A DNA stretch of 64,000 nucleotides from Bacillus sp. NP157 (GTDB lineage: Bacteria > Pseudomonadota > Gammaproteobacteria > Xanthomonadales > Rhodanobacteraceae): NCBI GenBank assembly GCA_018889975.1, contig CP076546.1:3596001-3660000 (forward strand). The letters run 5' to 3'. The notes under the pieces were generated by a model, which had not been told where the DNA came from, did no database searches, and was given only the letters and a program-made list of their open reading frames with translations. Positions 1 to 8,439 of this stretch are shown piece after piece (within the stretch, counting starts at the first letter, position 1; each line of letters opens with the position of its first letter). The position numbers were made by a program, and so were the translations under genes.

Positions 1-819
1 CGCGCCGTTGTTGCCTGCGCCCATGGTCGTTTCGACCCAGGGAAACAGGTCGTTGCGGCAACCGCTGGGATTGGCGGCGGTGGCCGCCTTGGTGTCGCAA
101 TCGAGCTGCTGCCACATCTGGAAGAAGCGATGCACGGGGCTGTTGGCGTAGGCGTCGTAGCTGATCGACGCATGCATATCCACCGGCGCGTTGACGAGTT
201 TGGCCGGGAAGCGGGTATCGACGACGCCGTTGGGCAGGCCCGTGCCGCCGGCAGCAAGCATGTCGTAGGTGCCATCGGGAAGAGCCGGTTCGATCGCCTC
301 GGCCTGCGCCGCGGAAGCGAACGGTGCCGCGGTGGGTGCACCACCGGTGTTCATCTGCGGAAGCGTCTTGTACTTGCCGGCCTTCTTCGGCGACATGTCG
401 TACTTGCCGGTGCTCGAGGCCATGAACTGCGTGGCGAGGTCCACGTTCGGACCCGGCGTGCCGTCGGCATTGACGATGCCCTTGGACAGCAGGTTGTCCA
501 CCGACTGACCCTTCGGTGCGGTGTAGGTGCCATAAACGTGGTCGAACGTGCGGTTCTCGCCGATCAGCAGGATCACGTGCTTGATCGGGGTGGCGGTGTT
601 GTCGCTGTTGTCCTGGCCGTGGGGCGGCTTGTGCAATACGACGATGCCGCCGGGAGGGCCAGCCTGGGGCTTGAAGGGAGCCACGGGCACATTCTGGCGG
701 AACTGCGCATCATGGTCGGGTGGAGTGGTGTCCTGCGCGCTGACGACGCCACCGAGGCCGACGGAAAGCGCACCAATCAACAGCGGCGAAAGCCGCGTGC
801 GGCGCAACCAAGTAACCAT
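1..819 (-). CDS. Phosphoesterase family protein (phospholipase C / acid phosphatase type), 3' end cut by window
   Basis: 273 codons are visible from the ATG at 819; the frame stays open to base 1, so the C-terminus lies outside. The N-terminus is a Sec signal peptide ending SAQ near residue 28, so the product is exported. The segment IKHVILLIGENRTFDHVYGTY (about residues 97-117) is the hallmark start of the PF04185 phosphoesterase domain, in which E and N of the ENR(T/S)FDH motif bind the catalytic metals. Family members hydrolyse phosphate esters such as phospholipid headgroups or act as acid phosphatases; the substrate cannot be told from this fragment. About 180 bases without a gene separate its start from the 3' end of the multicopper oxidase, which is on the same strand. 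Confidence 0.88.
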   Translation of the reverse strand, partial: MVTWLRRTRLSPLLIGALSVGLGGVVSAQDTTPPDHDAQFRQNVPVAPFKPQAGPPGGIVVLHKPPHGQDNSDNTATPIKHVILLIGENRTFDHVYGTYTAPKGQSVDNLLSKGIVNADGTPGPNVDLATQFMASSTGKYDMSPKKAGKYKTLPQMNTGGAPTAAPFASAAQAEAIEPALPDGTYDMLAAGGTGLPNGVVDTRFPAKLVNAPVDMHASISYDAYANSPVHRFFQMWQQLDCDTKAATAANPSGCRNDLFPWVETTMGAGNNGA

Positions 820-998
820 TTGCGATTCTCCCTACGGAAGCCTTCCCCCTGATGCGTATCGACTGCGGTTGTGTGTGACCCGTCGATCGCAAGGAGCTTC
901 TGCTTCGCATGTGACGAATCGTTGGCATGGCGGCGACAATGCGCGAGGACGTGATGACATTCACGTGTCAACGCAAGATATTGCGAACAATCGTGTTT

Positions 999-2642
999 TC
1001 AGACGAGTTCGTAGGGACGCATCATTTCGTTGTCTTCGTGCTCCAGGTAATGGCAGTGCCAGACGTATTTGCCGGGCTCGCCGTCGAAGCGCGTGATGAT
1101 GCGGGTGACCATCCCGGGGTCGCAACGCACGGTGTCTTTCCAGCCGGCTTCGTGCGCGGCCGGTGGGATCGATGGTCCGGTGAATTTCAGTTCCTTGCGG
1201 GCGTTCCACGCGAAGAGATCGAACGGACGGCGCTCCAAGACCTGGAATCGCACGAGATGCAGGTGGATGGGATGCGCGTCACCCGTGACATTGACGAACG
1301 CCCAGGTTTCCACCGTGCCTTTCCTGGGTTTTTCACTGATGGGATCGCTCCACATCTTTCCATCGAGCAGCATCGTCATGGGATTGCCGCCGGAATCGTC
1401 CTGCTCGCCCAGTGCAAGCACGCGATCCTGCACCGCCGTGGAGGGATCGATGCGCTGGACCGGCCTCAGCGCGGCCGGTACCACCGACGTATCGCGGCGT
1501 CCTCTGGCGCGAACGCGGAACTCGACGATGCCGTCGGCCTGGTGGCGTAGCTGCACCGACTGGCCCGCGTATGCGCTGAAATCGACGATCACCTCGGCGC
1601 GTTCGGCCGGGTAGAGCTCGATGTTCAGTCGATCCGTGGGCGCTGCCAACAGCCCCTGGTCGCTGCCGATCTGCTGGAATGGCTTGCCGTGCGACAGCGA
1701 CAGGTTGAAGAAGCTGGTGTTGGCCACGTTGGTCAGCCGGAAGCGGTAACGGCGCGGCTCCACTTCAAGATACGGATACAGCTTGCCGTTGCACAGCACC
1801 GCGTCCCCGCGGCATTCGGACACCCAGGGGGCCTCGGGATCGTCCGACACCGGGTAATAAAGCGCGCCGCTCCTGGCGAGCAGGCGGTCGTAGAGCATCA
1901 ACGGGATATCGAATTCGCCCGAGGGCAGGCCCAGGGCCTGCTCATCGTCGTCGTGCACATGGAAGCTGCCGAACAGGCCTGCGTAGATGTTCAGCCGCGT
2001 GATGCCCATGGCGTGATCGTGGTACCACAGGGTGGTGGCATCCTGGTCGCCCGGGTAAAGGGCGGTCAGCGATTTGCCCGGCACGTACCAGTCTTCGGGC
2101 CAGCCGTCGTTTGGTGCGGAAACGCGCGCACCGTGTACATGGGTGATGGTGCGGACGTCGGGTTTCGATTTCTCCGCGCCATGGATAGCGTGATCGATAG
2201 GCAGGAAATGCCGCGTGGGAAGTTCGTTGGCCCATTCCACCAGCACAGGCTCGCCACGGCGCGTCACGATCGTGGGGCCCGGTGTTGACCCTGCGTAGCC
2301 CCATTGCGGTGTCGGTGGAAGATCCCGGTGCACCCTGGCACTGAATGCCTGCATCGGCATGCGGTAGAACGGCAACAGCCGGCTACCGAACGCGGCGTGG
2401 GCACGCGTTCCCGTGGGCAGGGCAATCTTCGGCACCGGCAGTGCGTCGACGAACCTTGCCATGGTCACCGGGTTCACCAACGGCACGTTCGGCGCGGCCA
2501 GGCCCGGCATGACCATCCGTTGCTTCATCGGCATGGCCATCGGCGCATCCATCGCCCGTGCCACGCGCAAGGTATCGACGAAGACGCATGCACCGGCAAA
2601 GCCGCCGGCGACGCCCAGGAAACGGCGTCGGGAATTATCCAT
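999..2642 (-). CDS. Tat-exported multicopper oxidase (CotA/bilirubin-oxidase-like)
   Basis: 547 aa from the ATG at 2642, chosen because the product then begins MDNSRRRFLG, a twin-arginine signal; a TTG ten codons upstream is the alternative. The copper ligands are easy to see: HVHGARV, WYHDHAMG, HPIHLHLVRFQVL and the C-terminal HCHYLEHEDNEMM, which together supply the type 1, 2 and 3 copper sites of laccase-like oxidases. The wording of these motifs (HDHAMG, HPIHLHLV) is closest to CotA laccase and bilirubin oxidase rather than CueO. A methionine-rich stretch (residues about 31-45, DAPMAMPMKQRMVMPG) follows the signal peptide and may bind copper. It should oxidise phenolic or metal substrates in the periplasm with oxygen. 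It appears to be a single gene; the TPR gene upstream diverges from it. Confidence 0.9.
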   Translation of the reverse strand: MDNSRRRFLGVAGGFAGACVFVDTLRVARAMDAPMAMPMKQRMVMPGLAAPNVPLVNPVTMARFVDALPVPKIALPTGTRAHAAFGSRLLPFYRMPMQAFSARVHRDLPPTPQWGYAGSTPGPTIVTRRGEPVLVEWANELPTRHFLPIDHAIHGAEKSKPDVRTITHVHGARVSAPNDGWPEDWYVPGKSLTALYPGDQDATTLWYHDHAMGITRLNIYAGLFGSFHVHDDDEQALGLPSGEFDIPLMLYDRLLARSGALYYPVSDDPEAPWVSECRGDAVLCNGKLYPYLEVEPRRYRFRLTNVANTSFFNLSLSHGKPFQQIGSDQGLLAAPTDRLNIELYPAERAEVIVDFSAYAGQSVQLRHQADGIVEFRVRARGRRDTSVVPAALRPVQRIDPSTAVQDRVLALGEQDDSGGNPMTMLLDGKMWSDPISEKPRKGTVETWAFVNVTGDAHPIHLHLVRFQVLERRPFDLFAWNARKELKFTGPSIPPAAHEAGWKDTVRCDPGMVTRIITRFDGEPGKYVWHCHYLEHEDNEMMRPYELV

Positions 2643-2770
2643 GGGATTGATCGCTCGTTGCCTGTCGAGCAATCGAACGTAGGTCGGCTGGATGACAAAA
2701 CCATGTCAAGCCAGGTGGCTACCGACCAGGGATCGGGTTAGCCTTATCAAAGCTATAGGGGGAGAGCGGA

Positions 2771-3568
2771 ATGAATCCAGGCGATGTTCTCGTTGGCCTT
2801 GGGGATGATGACTTATGGACCACCGTGAAAATCCTTGCGATCGACCCGTGGCCAGACGGCAGTGCGGTCTTTCACTGCCTGTTTTATGAGAAGTCGTCCC
2901 GACGCCCCACCCCCGAGACCGTCGAGTCCCTGAAAGTGGTGGCATGGCATTCGCCGATCGCTGCACAAGCCTATCAATCAGGCTGGGACGTGCTCTGCTC
3001 GACGCCGGTGCGCGATGCCGAACTCGTAGGATTTCACGAATACCTGAGGCTGACGGATTTCCCGCGGTACGTTGACGTGACGGGACGGGATGCGCGCGCC
3101 CTGGTATCACAAGCCAGCGAGCTGTATCGGCGCGCGTGCGCACTCGGCGAAGCGGGAGATCGGCACGGCGCCATCGGCCTCTACACCGACGCAATCGACA
3201 TCTTCCCCTTGTTCTACGAAGCAATCGATAACCGGGCTTTCACCTACATGGAGCTTGGCGACTACGCGTCCGCACTGAACGGATTTGAAGCTTCGCTTCA
3301 GGTCAAACCCACGGGACACGCGGCATTCTTTTCCCGGGGAGAATGCCTGATGAAGCTAGGTTTGCTGGACAAGGCCGTGGCTGTCTTCGAGGATGGCATG
3401 GTGCGTTTCCCCGAGCACAAGGATATCTATGAGCGCTTCCTCACCGAAGCAAGAACGAAGGCGCAGGAAGCGCGCTCTGGCGACGACGTGCCGGTTACAG
3501 AAGTGACAGACTCGACAAACAACATCCGTCGCCGAGCCAAACCATGGTGGCAATTCTGGCGAAGCTAA
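2771..3568 (+). CDS. TPR-repeat protein of unknown function
   Basis: 265 aa, cytoplasmic (no signal peptide or membrane segment). A purine-rich ribosome site (GGGGAGAG) sits 6-7 bases before the ATG. Residues about 1-100 form an uncharacterised N-terminal domain (VLVGLGDDDLWTTVKILAID). Residues about 112-235 hold three tetratricopeptide-like repeats, for example LYRRACALGEAGDRHGAIGL, YEAIDNRAFTYMELGDYASA and FFSRGECLMKLGLLDKAVAV. The C-terminus is basic and tryptophan-rich (RRRAKPWWQFWR). TPRs imply protein-protein contacts; no partner is evident from the neighbours. It diverges from the multicopper oxidase with about 130 bases between starts. Confidence 0.75.
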   Translation: MNPGDVLVGLGDDDLWTTVKILAIDPWPDGSAVFHCLFYEKSSRRPTPETVESLKVVAWHSPIAAQAYQSGWDVLCSTPVRDAELVGFHEYLRLTDFPRYVDVTGRDARALVSQASELYRRACALGEAGDRHGAIGLYTDAIDIFPLFYEAIDNRAFTYMELGDYASALNGFEASLQVKPTGHAAFFSRGECLMKLGLLDKAVAVFEDGMVRFPEHKDIYERFLTEARTKAQEARSGDDVPVTEVTDSTNNIRRRAKPWWQFWRS

Positions 3569-3574
3569 CTGTTA

Positions 3575-4000
3575 TCACTTGCGCGATTTCACGACGAGCA
3601 TCTTACTGTCCAATGGAATTTCGCGGACGTCGTCAAACGTCTTTGTCACGCTAATTGTTCCCGACAACACGGCGGGTCCATCGGATTCTCCGGGCGGATC
3701 CCGGAACATCCAACCGTGCTCGACTTCTGACGGCGAAAGTGCGGCCGCGCCTACTATGATCGCTCCAGAAATCTCTGTGTTTCCCGCGGGATCCGTTTCA
3801 ATCTTGAAACTCCAGCCGTTGGGGAAATGCACGACCTGGTCCAGGATCAGATTGGCCCCCTTGATGTCGAACCCCACCACCCGATCTCCAGGGTGAACAT
3901 CCATTCCCTTGAACGACAATTCATAGTTCTTGGCAGACGCGGTGGCAGTCGCGCCGAGTACGGCCAACAAAGCGACAGCATGAAGAGCGTTGCGCATCAT
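3575..4000 (-). CDS. Hypothetical exported protein
   Basis: 141 aa. The product starts MMRNALHAVALLAVLGATATASA, a typical Sec signal peptide, leaving a mature domain of about 118 residues rich in beta-strand-forming residues with no cysteines. I do not recognise the family. The second ATG (3997) would serve equally well as start. It converges on the TPR gene, with only six bases between the two stop codons, so neither has room for its own terminator hairpin. A periplasmic location is inferred from the signal peptide alone. Confidence 0.6.
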   Translation of the reverse strand: MMRNALHAVALLAVLGATATASAKNYELSFKGMDVHPGDRVVGFDIKGANLILDQVVHFPNGWSFKIETDPAGNTEISGAIIVGAAALSPSEVEHGWMFRDPPGESDGPAVLSGTISVTKTFDDVREIPLDSKMLVVKSRK

Positions 4001-4387
4001 TTATCGGTCCCCGGAGCACAGTGACGGTGACATCGTAGAAGCGACCCCGCTTCGTGTCGCCGACGAGTGCGCCTAAAGCGTCTCGCCCAGTTGAAAACTT
4101 GCGGCGAGCCTACAGCCTGTCCTATGTCAGTTTCAGCTGAAAGCGGTGTAGGGTTTCTCTGACACGACTGGCGCACACAGCGGAGCCGCAGACGCGCCCA
4201 CCAGCCCGAATGATGTATTCCAACAGGATTCGGATTAACCTGACCGAAGCTGCGGAGAGAGCTGACCGTTGGGCAAGGTCTGGCATTGGAGCCATTGCTA
4301 ACGGCTGGGTTGAACATGGGAGCGAGCGAGGCCCAATTCAGAGGCTACCCACCGCATGGGTGGCGACGTATCGCAAAGGAGTTTCAG
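4001..4387. other. Intergenic stretch between divergent small genes
   Basis: 387 bases without a supported gene. It contains a perfect 12-base palindrome TTTCAGCTGAAA (4131-4142), a plausible regulator site, and the ribosome site AAAGGAG (4375-4381) of the following gene. Open frames crossing it start without ribosome sites and have no recognisable product. Confidence 0.5.
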
Positions 4388-4693
4388 ATGCCCCATGTCG
4401 TCGCCTGGATGTCGATCGCACTGGTAATCGCCACGGGTACCACCTTGCTAGTCCTGCAGTTGCGGGCCTATCGGCTGACACGGCATCGAAGCTTGCTCGT
4501 CGCCGCCGCAAGCCAGGTCGCAGGGCTTGGTTACGCCGGCATGGTCGCCGTGCTGGACCTGAGGCAGGCGACGGCCGCGACGCAATGGACGATCTACTAC
4601 AGCGCACACGCCCTGCTGCTTGTGCAGTGCGTTGTCGGCGTCATCGGCGCGGCATGGCTATTCCGGGCGTTCGTATCGCTGAGCGCGCGTTGA
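4388..4693 (+). CDS. Small three-helix membrane protein, unknown function
   Basis: 101 aa. The start MPHVVAW at 4388 is chosen because AAAGGAG lies six bases upstream; longer in-frame starts at 4286 and 4316 have no such site. Three hydrophobic helices are visible: about residues 3-22 (VAWMSIALVIATGTTLLVLQ), 35-52 (LLVAAASQVAGLGYAGMV) and 70-92 (AHALLLVQCVVGVIGAAWLF). Short, basic loops between them suggest an inner-membrane protein with the positive loop in the cytoplasm. I do not recognise the family. The pentapeptide-repeat gene follows 30 bases downstream on the same strand and could be co-transcribed. Confidence 0.6.
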   Translation: MPHVVAWMSIALVIATGTTLLVLQLRAYRLTRHRSLLVAAASQVAGLGYAGMVAVLDLRQATAATQWTIYYSAHALLLVQCVVGVIGAAWLFRAFVSLSAR

Positions 4694-4723
4694 CGCGCTG
4701 GTGCCAGGCCTTACTTCCATAGA

Positions 4724-5257
4724 ATGAGTGACGCCATGAGCCGTGCGGATTACCAGACGTCCACCCAGCAAGCCCTCCCACATCACCTGGGGGAAGAACC
4801 TCCCTTGCTTCCGTCGCGCATGCCGCATCCGAATGACGATTATCCTTGGGGCTTGCGCATCTTTCGCACCGAAGTGGAACATGCTGAACTGAGCCACCTC
4901 ACCCTGCCGCGAACGTTCATCAGTCGATCCCTCGTTGCCAAGTCGCGCCTGGACGACACCGATCTCTCCGAGTCGTTCCTCTGCTGGAACGATTTTGAAC
5001 GCGTGTCCTTCCGCGCCGCCGTGTTGGCCAGATGCGATCTCCGCGCGTCCCACTTTATTTCCGTCGACTTCACCGACGCCGATCTTTCGGAATCCGACCT
5101 TCGGCACTCTGGTTTCGCCGGCTGCACGTTTGAAGGTGCCAACTTGTCCGGAGCCATCCTGTGCGAAGCACAGGCTCCAATGCTCGCGCTATCCACGTTA
5201 CAGCGCGACTCCATTTGCTGGACCAAAGACGATGGCGCCGAGCCGGACGGGGGCTAA
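4724..5257 (+). CDS. Pentapeptide-repeat protein
   Basis: 177 aa, no signal peptide. From about residue 68 to 155 the sequence follows the pentapeptide pattern A(D/N)LXX with some degeneracy: SLVAKSRLDDTDLSESFL, CDLRASHF, DFTDADLSESDLRHSGF and EGANLSGAIL. Such repeats fold into a right-handed quadrilateral beta-helix. Known members include DNA mimics that bind gyrase (Qnr, MfpA), but most have no assigned role, and this one has only about eight clear repeats. The first 65 residues are a non-repeat domain rich in histidine and proline. The ribosome site is weak; an internal ATG five codons in is an alternative start. Confidence 0.8.
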   Translation: MSDAMSRADYQTSTQQALPHHLGEEPPLLPSRMPHPNDDYPWGLRIFRTEVEHAELSHLTLPRTFISRSLVAKSRLDDTDLSESFLCWNDFERVSFRAAVLARCDLRASHFISVDFTDADLSESDLRHSGFAGCTFEGANLSGAILCEAQAPMLALSTLQRDSICWTKDDGAEPDGG

Positions 5258-5389
5258 CGGACTGCCTAAGCTGGCCTCGGCAACGCGTACTCGGGTGGGT
5301 TCTGGACAGCTTGTGAGAGCCTCTACCCTGCTTAAGCAAGATCAGTCATCGCCATGCCAGGAGGTCGAAGCACCTCCGGCAAAACTCCA

Positions 5390-6496
5390 TCAATCAAGCG
5401 TCTTCAGATTCCACTTCATCGCCTTGAGCCACGGTTTCAACCGCTTGATGTCGTCGAAGACCCGCAGGTCGTCCTCAAAGGCCTGGATGAGCGCGCGAAG
5501 GTCGGCGGTGTACTCGCTGAGCCTGCGCTTGATGATCTTCGGCGAGGTCGGGCCAACGGGGTACATCCCGCAACGCATCTGGAAATCCGAGTCCACTTCG
5601 ACCAGCTCGAGGTCGAGCCCGTGCAGCTGTTCTTTCAGCACCGCGTTCCAGTGCTTGAGGCGTTCGGCCCCCGTGCTATTGAGCGCGGCCTGGTCGATGT
5701 GCTCCAGTTCGAGCTGGAGCTCGAGTAGCTCCAGCAGGCTGCGGTTGGCGTAAGCCTTGTTGACCCGCTGCATCAGCACCGCCTTGCGCTCGCGTTCGAC
5801 CGGGTCGGCCTCGCGATCGGGATGCAGTGCACTCACCAGCTTGCGGTAGATCTCGCGAAGGGGCATGTGGATCTTCGCTTCTTCGGCGCGCGCACGTTCT
5901 TCGGCCTTCGCCTGCTCGGCCGCTCGCTTGCGCCGAGCCTGGTGCTGCTCGCCCGCCTTGCCGTGTTGCTCGTCGCGTTGCTCCTGTGCGTCGAGCTGGG
6001 CCTGGATGAAGCGCATGAGCTCGTCGGGCGAGCTCATGTCGATCCCCTCGGGGATGTCGAAGGCGAATTCCTCGCGCAGCGTATTCTTTATCTCCTCCCG
6101 CACCGCCGCTTCCGCCTCGGGGTCCGCAGGGTTGTAGCGTTCATGGATTTCCGCCACGACGGGATCGGGGCCGGACATCAACACCTGGTCGGCGATATGC
6201 ACGATGAGGTCCGCGACGATGCCGCGCTCGGCCTTGGTCAGCCCTTTCTGGTCATGCGACTGGTCGAGGCTGACGAGCAATTGCGTGCGGACTTCGTCCA
6301 GCTTGCGACGCAACGGGACGAACTCGCCGCTGTACTTCCGGTTGAACTCTTCGCCGTACGCCTCCCACTCGGCCAGCTTCGCGCGACGCGCCTTGATCTT
6401 CTCGACCAGCGCATGGAAGGTCTTCTGGCCGCGCGGTATCGGTGCCCGGGCTTCGGCAGGCAGCGAGTCAGTCGCAGTGAGGCTCTTGTCGACCAT
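5390..6496 (-). CDS. Coiled-coil protein with a C-terminal-half J domain (DnaJ-like)
   Basis: 368 aa from the ATG at 6496; an ATG at 6523 would add nine residues, and neither start has an ideal ribosome site. The first half is charged and helical; the stretch around residues 175-215 is almost pure A/E/K/R/Q and should form a coiled coil. At about residues 218-262 the sequence LREIYRKLVSALHPDREADP carries the HPD tripeptide of J domains, which stimulates the ATPase of DnaK. The remaining 100 residues are helical and leucine-rich. Zinc-finger and G/F regions of true DnaJ are missing, so this is a specialised co-chaperone that probably targets DnaK to one client. No partner is obvious nearby. 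Confidence 0.75.
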   Translation of the reverse strand: MVDKSLTATDSLPAEARAPIPRGQKTFHALVEKIKARRAKLAEWEAYGEEFNRKYSGEFVPLRRKLDEVRTQLLVSLDQSHDQKGLTKAERGIVADLIVHIADQVLMSGPDPVVAEIHERYNPADPEAEAAVREEIKNTLREEFAFDIPEGIDMSSPDELMRFIQAQLDAQEQRDEQHGKAGEQHQARRKRAAEQAKAEERARAEEAKIHMPLREIYRKLVSALHPDREADPVERERKAVLMQRVNKAYANRSLLELLELQLELEHIDQAALNSTGAERLKHWNAVLKEQLHGLDLELVEVDSDFQMRCGMYPVGPTSPKIIKRRLSEYTADLRALIQAFEDDLRVFDDIKRLKPWLKAMKWNLKTLD

Positions 6497-6685
6497 GGAA
6501 CAGACGCACCGGGTGTGAGGCATTGCCCTCGATTCTACACGGCGCCCCTGGGGTTCCATTCACCAGACCCGGGTCACATTTGTTGAATCCGGCGGCGATC
6601 TACGATAAGAACTCGACCTTCCTTCCTGGACCCGGGGCCTTCGTCCCGACCGCTTCCTGATCGCTCACCGGAGATCGCAGCGCGC

Positions 6686-8200
6686 ATGTCGGACGAACCC
6701 AAGATCACCCGCCGTAACTTCCTTGCCGGCTCGGCCATCGCCGCGACCGGACTGATGATCGTCCCTCGCCACGTGCTCGGCGGCGTCGGCCATACCGCCC
6801 CCAGCGATCGCCTGAACATCGCCGGCATCGGCGTTGGCGGCATGGGCGCGCAGAACATCCGCGCCCTGGCCAGCGAAAACATCGTCGCCCTGTGCGACGT
6901 CGATTGGGCCTACACAGACAAGGGCTTCCACAAGATGTTCGCCGAGCTCGGCCAGGCCCAGGCCAGGCTCGACAAGGCACCCAACGCGGCGAAGCGCCGG
7001 GAAATGCAGGACAAGATCGAGCAGGTGAAGCTGCTCTCGCGCAAGTACGACTCGATCAAGCGCTACACCGATTTCCGCCGGATGCTCGATGAGCGCAAGG
7101 ACATCGACGCGGTGGTCATCGCCACGCCCGACCACCTGCACGCGACGATCGCCAGCGCGGCCATGGCCCATGGCAAGCATGTCTACGTACAGAAACCGCT
7201 GAGCTGGTCGATCTTCGAAGCGCGCGAAATGGCGCGCAAGGCCCGGGAAAACCCGAAGATCGTCACCCAGATGGGCAACCAGGGCCATTCCACGGACGAC
7301 ACCCGCCTGATCCATGAGTACATCGATGCCGGTGCGATCGGTGAGGTGCGCGAGGTGCACGCGTGGACCAATCGCCCGCTTGGCTACTGGCCGCAAGGCA
7401 TCCCGCGCCCGCAATCGCGACCGGCGCCGTCGGACGCCAGCTGGGACATGGATGCCGTGATGGACCGGCTGGCCAACGCCATGGCCGGCAATTATCCCAA
7501 GCCGCAAGGCCTGGAATGGGACCTCTTCCTCGGCCCCGGCCCCGTCGTCGAGTACCACCCGCTCTATCACCCGTTCAACTGGCGCGGCTGGGTGGACTGG
7601 GGCGTCGGCGCCATCGGCGACATGGGCGCGCACCTGATCGATTCGCCGTTCTGGTCGCTCGACCTCGGCTTCCCGACCTCCGTGGAAACGGTCTCGACGC
7701 CGTTCAACAAGGAGTCGTACCCCACGGCGACGATGACGTATTACGACTTCCCGGCCCGCGGCAGCAAGCCGCCGGTGCGCCTGACCTGGTACGACGGTGC
7801 GTTGCTGCCGCCCGGCCTGGAAGCATTGGGTGCCGGCCAGATGCGGGACGGTGGCGTCCTCTACGTCGGCGACAAGGGCAAGCTGGTCCACGAGACCTAC
7901 GGCGACAATCCGCGCCTGCTGCCGGAATCCTTGCATGAGTCGGTCGGCACGCCGGCGCAGAAGTTCGCGCGCATCAAGACCTCGCACGAGATGAACTGGG
8001 TCGATGCCTGCAAGGGCAAGGGCGAAACCACCTCGCCGTTCTCGTATGCCGCGCGGCTGACCGAGGTGATGCTGCTGGGCGTCGTGTCGCTGCGTGCCGG
8101 TGGCCGCATCGACTACGACGCGCAGAACATGCGCATCACCAACCTGCCCGATGCCAACCAATTCCTGCGCCGCGAATACCGGCAGGGCTGGACGCTCTGA
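6686..8200 (+). CDS. Tat-exported Gfo/Idh/MocA family oxidoreductase
   Basis: 504 aa. [11 protein letters not shown] at residues 7-17 is a twin-arginine signal, so a folded, probably cofactor-loaded enzyme is exported. The Rossmann fold follows with [13 protein letters not shown] and, after a beta-strand, [16 protein letters not shown] and YVQKPLSWS match the second half of the NAD(P)-binding domain; the family's usual EKP is QKP here. [20 protein letters not shown] begins the C-terminal substrate domain. Family members oxidise or epimerise sugars and cyclitols, and exported relatives carry a tightly bound NAD(P). It lies outside the main downstream cluster, on the far side of the repressor gene, but belongs with it functionally. 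Confidence 0.88.
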   Translation: MSDEPKITRRNFLAGSAIAATGLMIVPRHVLGGVGHTAPSDRLNIAGIGVGGMGAQNIRALASENIVALCDVDWAYTDKGFHKMFAELGQAQARLDKAPNAAKRREMQDKIEQVKLLSRKYDSIKRYTDFRRMLDERKDIDAVVIATPDHLHATIASAAMAHGKHVYVQKPLSWSIFEAREMARKARENPKIVTQMGNQGHSTDDTRLIHEYIDAGAIGEVREVHAWTNRPLGYWPQGIPRPQSRPAPSDASWDMDAVMDRLANAMAGNYPKPQGLEWDLFLGPGPVVEYHPLYHPFNWRGWVDWGVGAIGDMGAHLIDSPFWSLDLGFPTSVETVSTPFNKESYPTATMTYYDFPARGSKPPVRLTWYDGALLPPGLEALGAGQMRDGGVLYVGDKGKLVHETYGDNPRLLPESLHESVGTPAQKFARIKTSHEMNWVDACKGKGETTSPFSYAARLTEVMLLGVVSLRAGGRIDYDAQNMRITNLPDANQFLRREYRQGWTL

Positions 8201-8223
8201 ACCCCGAGGACCTGCAGCGCCTG

Positions 8224-8424
8224 GTGACGGTTGCCATGCCCTACGGCAAGTACAAAGGCCGCCTTATCGCCGACCTTCCGGGTGCCTACCTTGCCTGGTA
8301 CGCCCGGAAGGGCTTTCCGCCGGGGCAATTGGGCACCCTGCTCGCCTTGTCGCTCGAGCTCGACCACAACGGCCTGAAGGGACTTCTCGACCCATTGCGG
8401 AGCGGACGCTTGCCCGCCCGCTGA
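8224..8424 (+). CDS. DUF3820 family small protein
   Basis: 66 aa from GTG 8224. MPYGKYKGRLIADLPGAYLAW and the following GFPPGQLGTLLAL match the short DUF3820 family, found across Proteobacteria and of unknown biochemical role. The frame remains open upstream, and codons 8200-8223 encode NPEDLQRL, which resembles the usual N-terminus of this family. The true start may therefore be the CTG at 8197, which overlaps the stop codon of the preceding gene (CTGA) and has AGGG nine bases before it. No ATG, GTG or TTG exists in that stretch. It converges on the LacI-type regulator gene with 15 bases between them. Confidence 0.75.
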   Translation: MTVAMPYGKYKGRLIADLPGAYLAWYARKGFPPGQLGTLLALSLELDHNGLKGLLDPLRSGRLPAR

Positions 8425-8439
8425 AGCAGGCGGCCCCGG

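Noticed and set aside
4210-4722. 170-codon plus-strand frame overlapping the small membrane protein
   Set aside because: No ribosome site and no recognisable product; the other frame has AAAGGAG and three clean membrane helices.
6583-6606. TTGAAT and TACGAT as promoter of the exported oxidoreductase
   Set aside because: The spacer is only 12 bases, too short for sigma-70 recognition.
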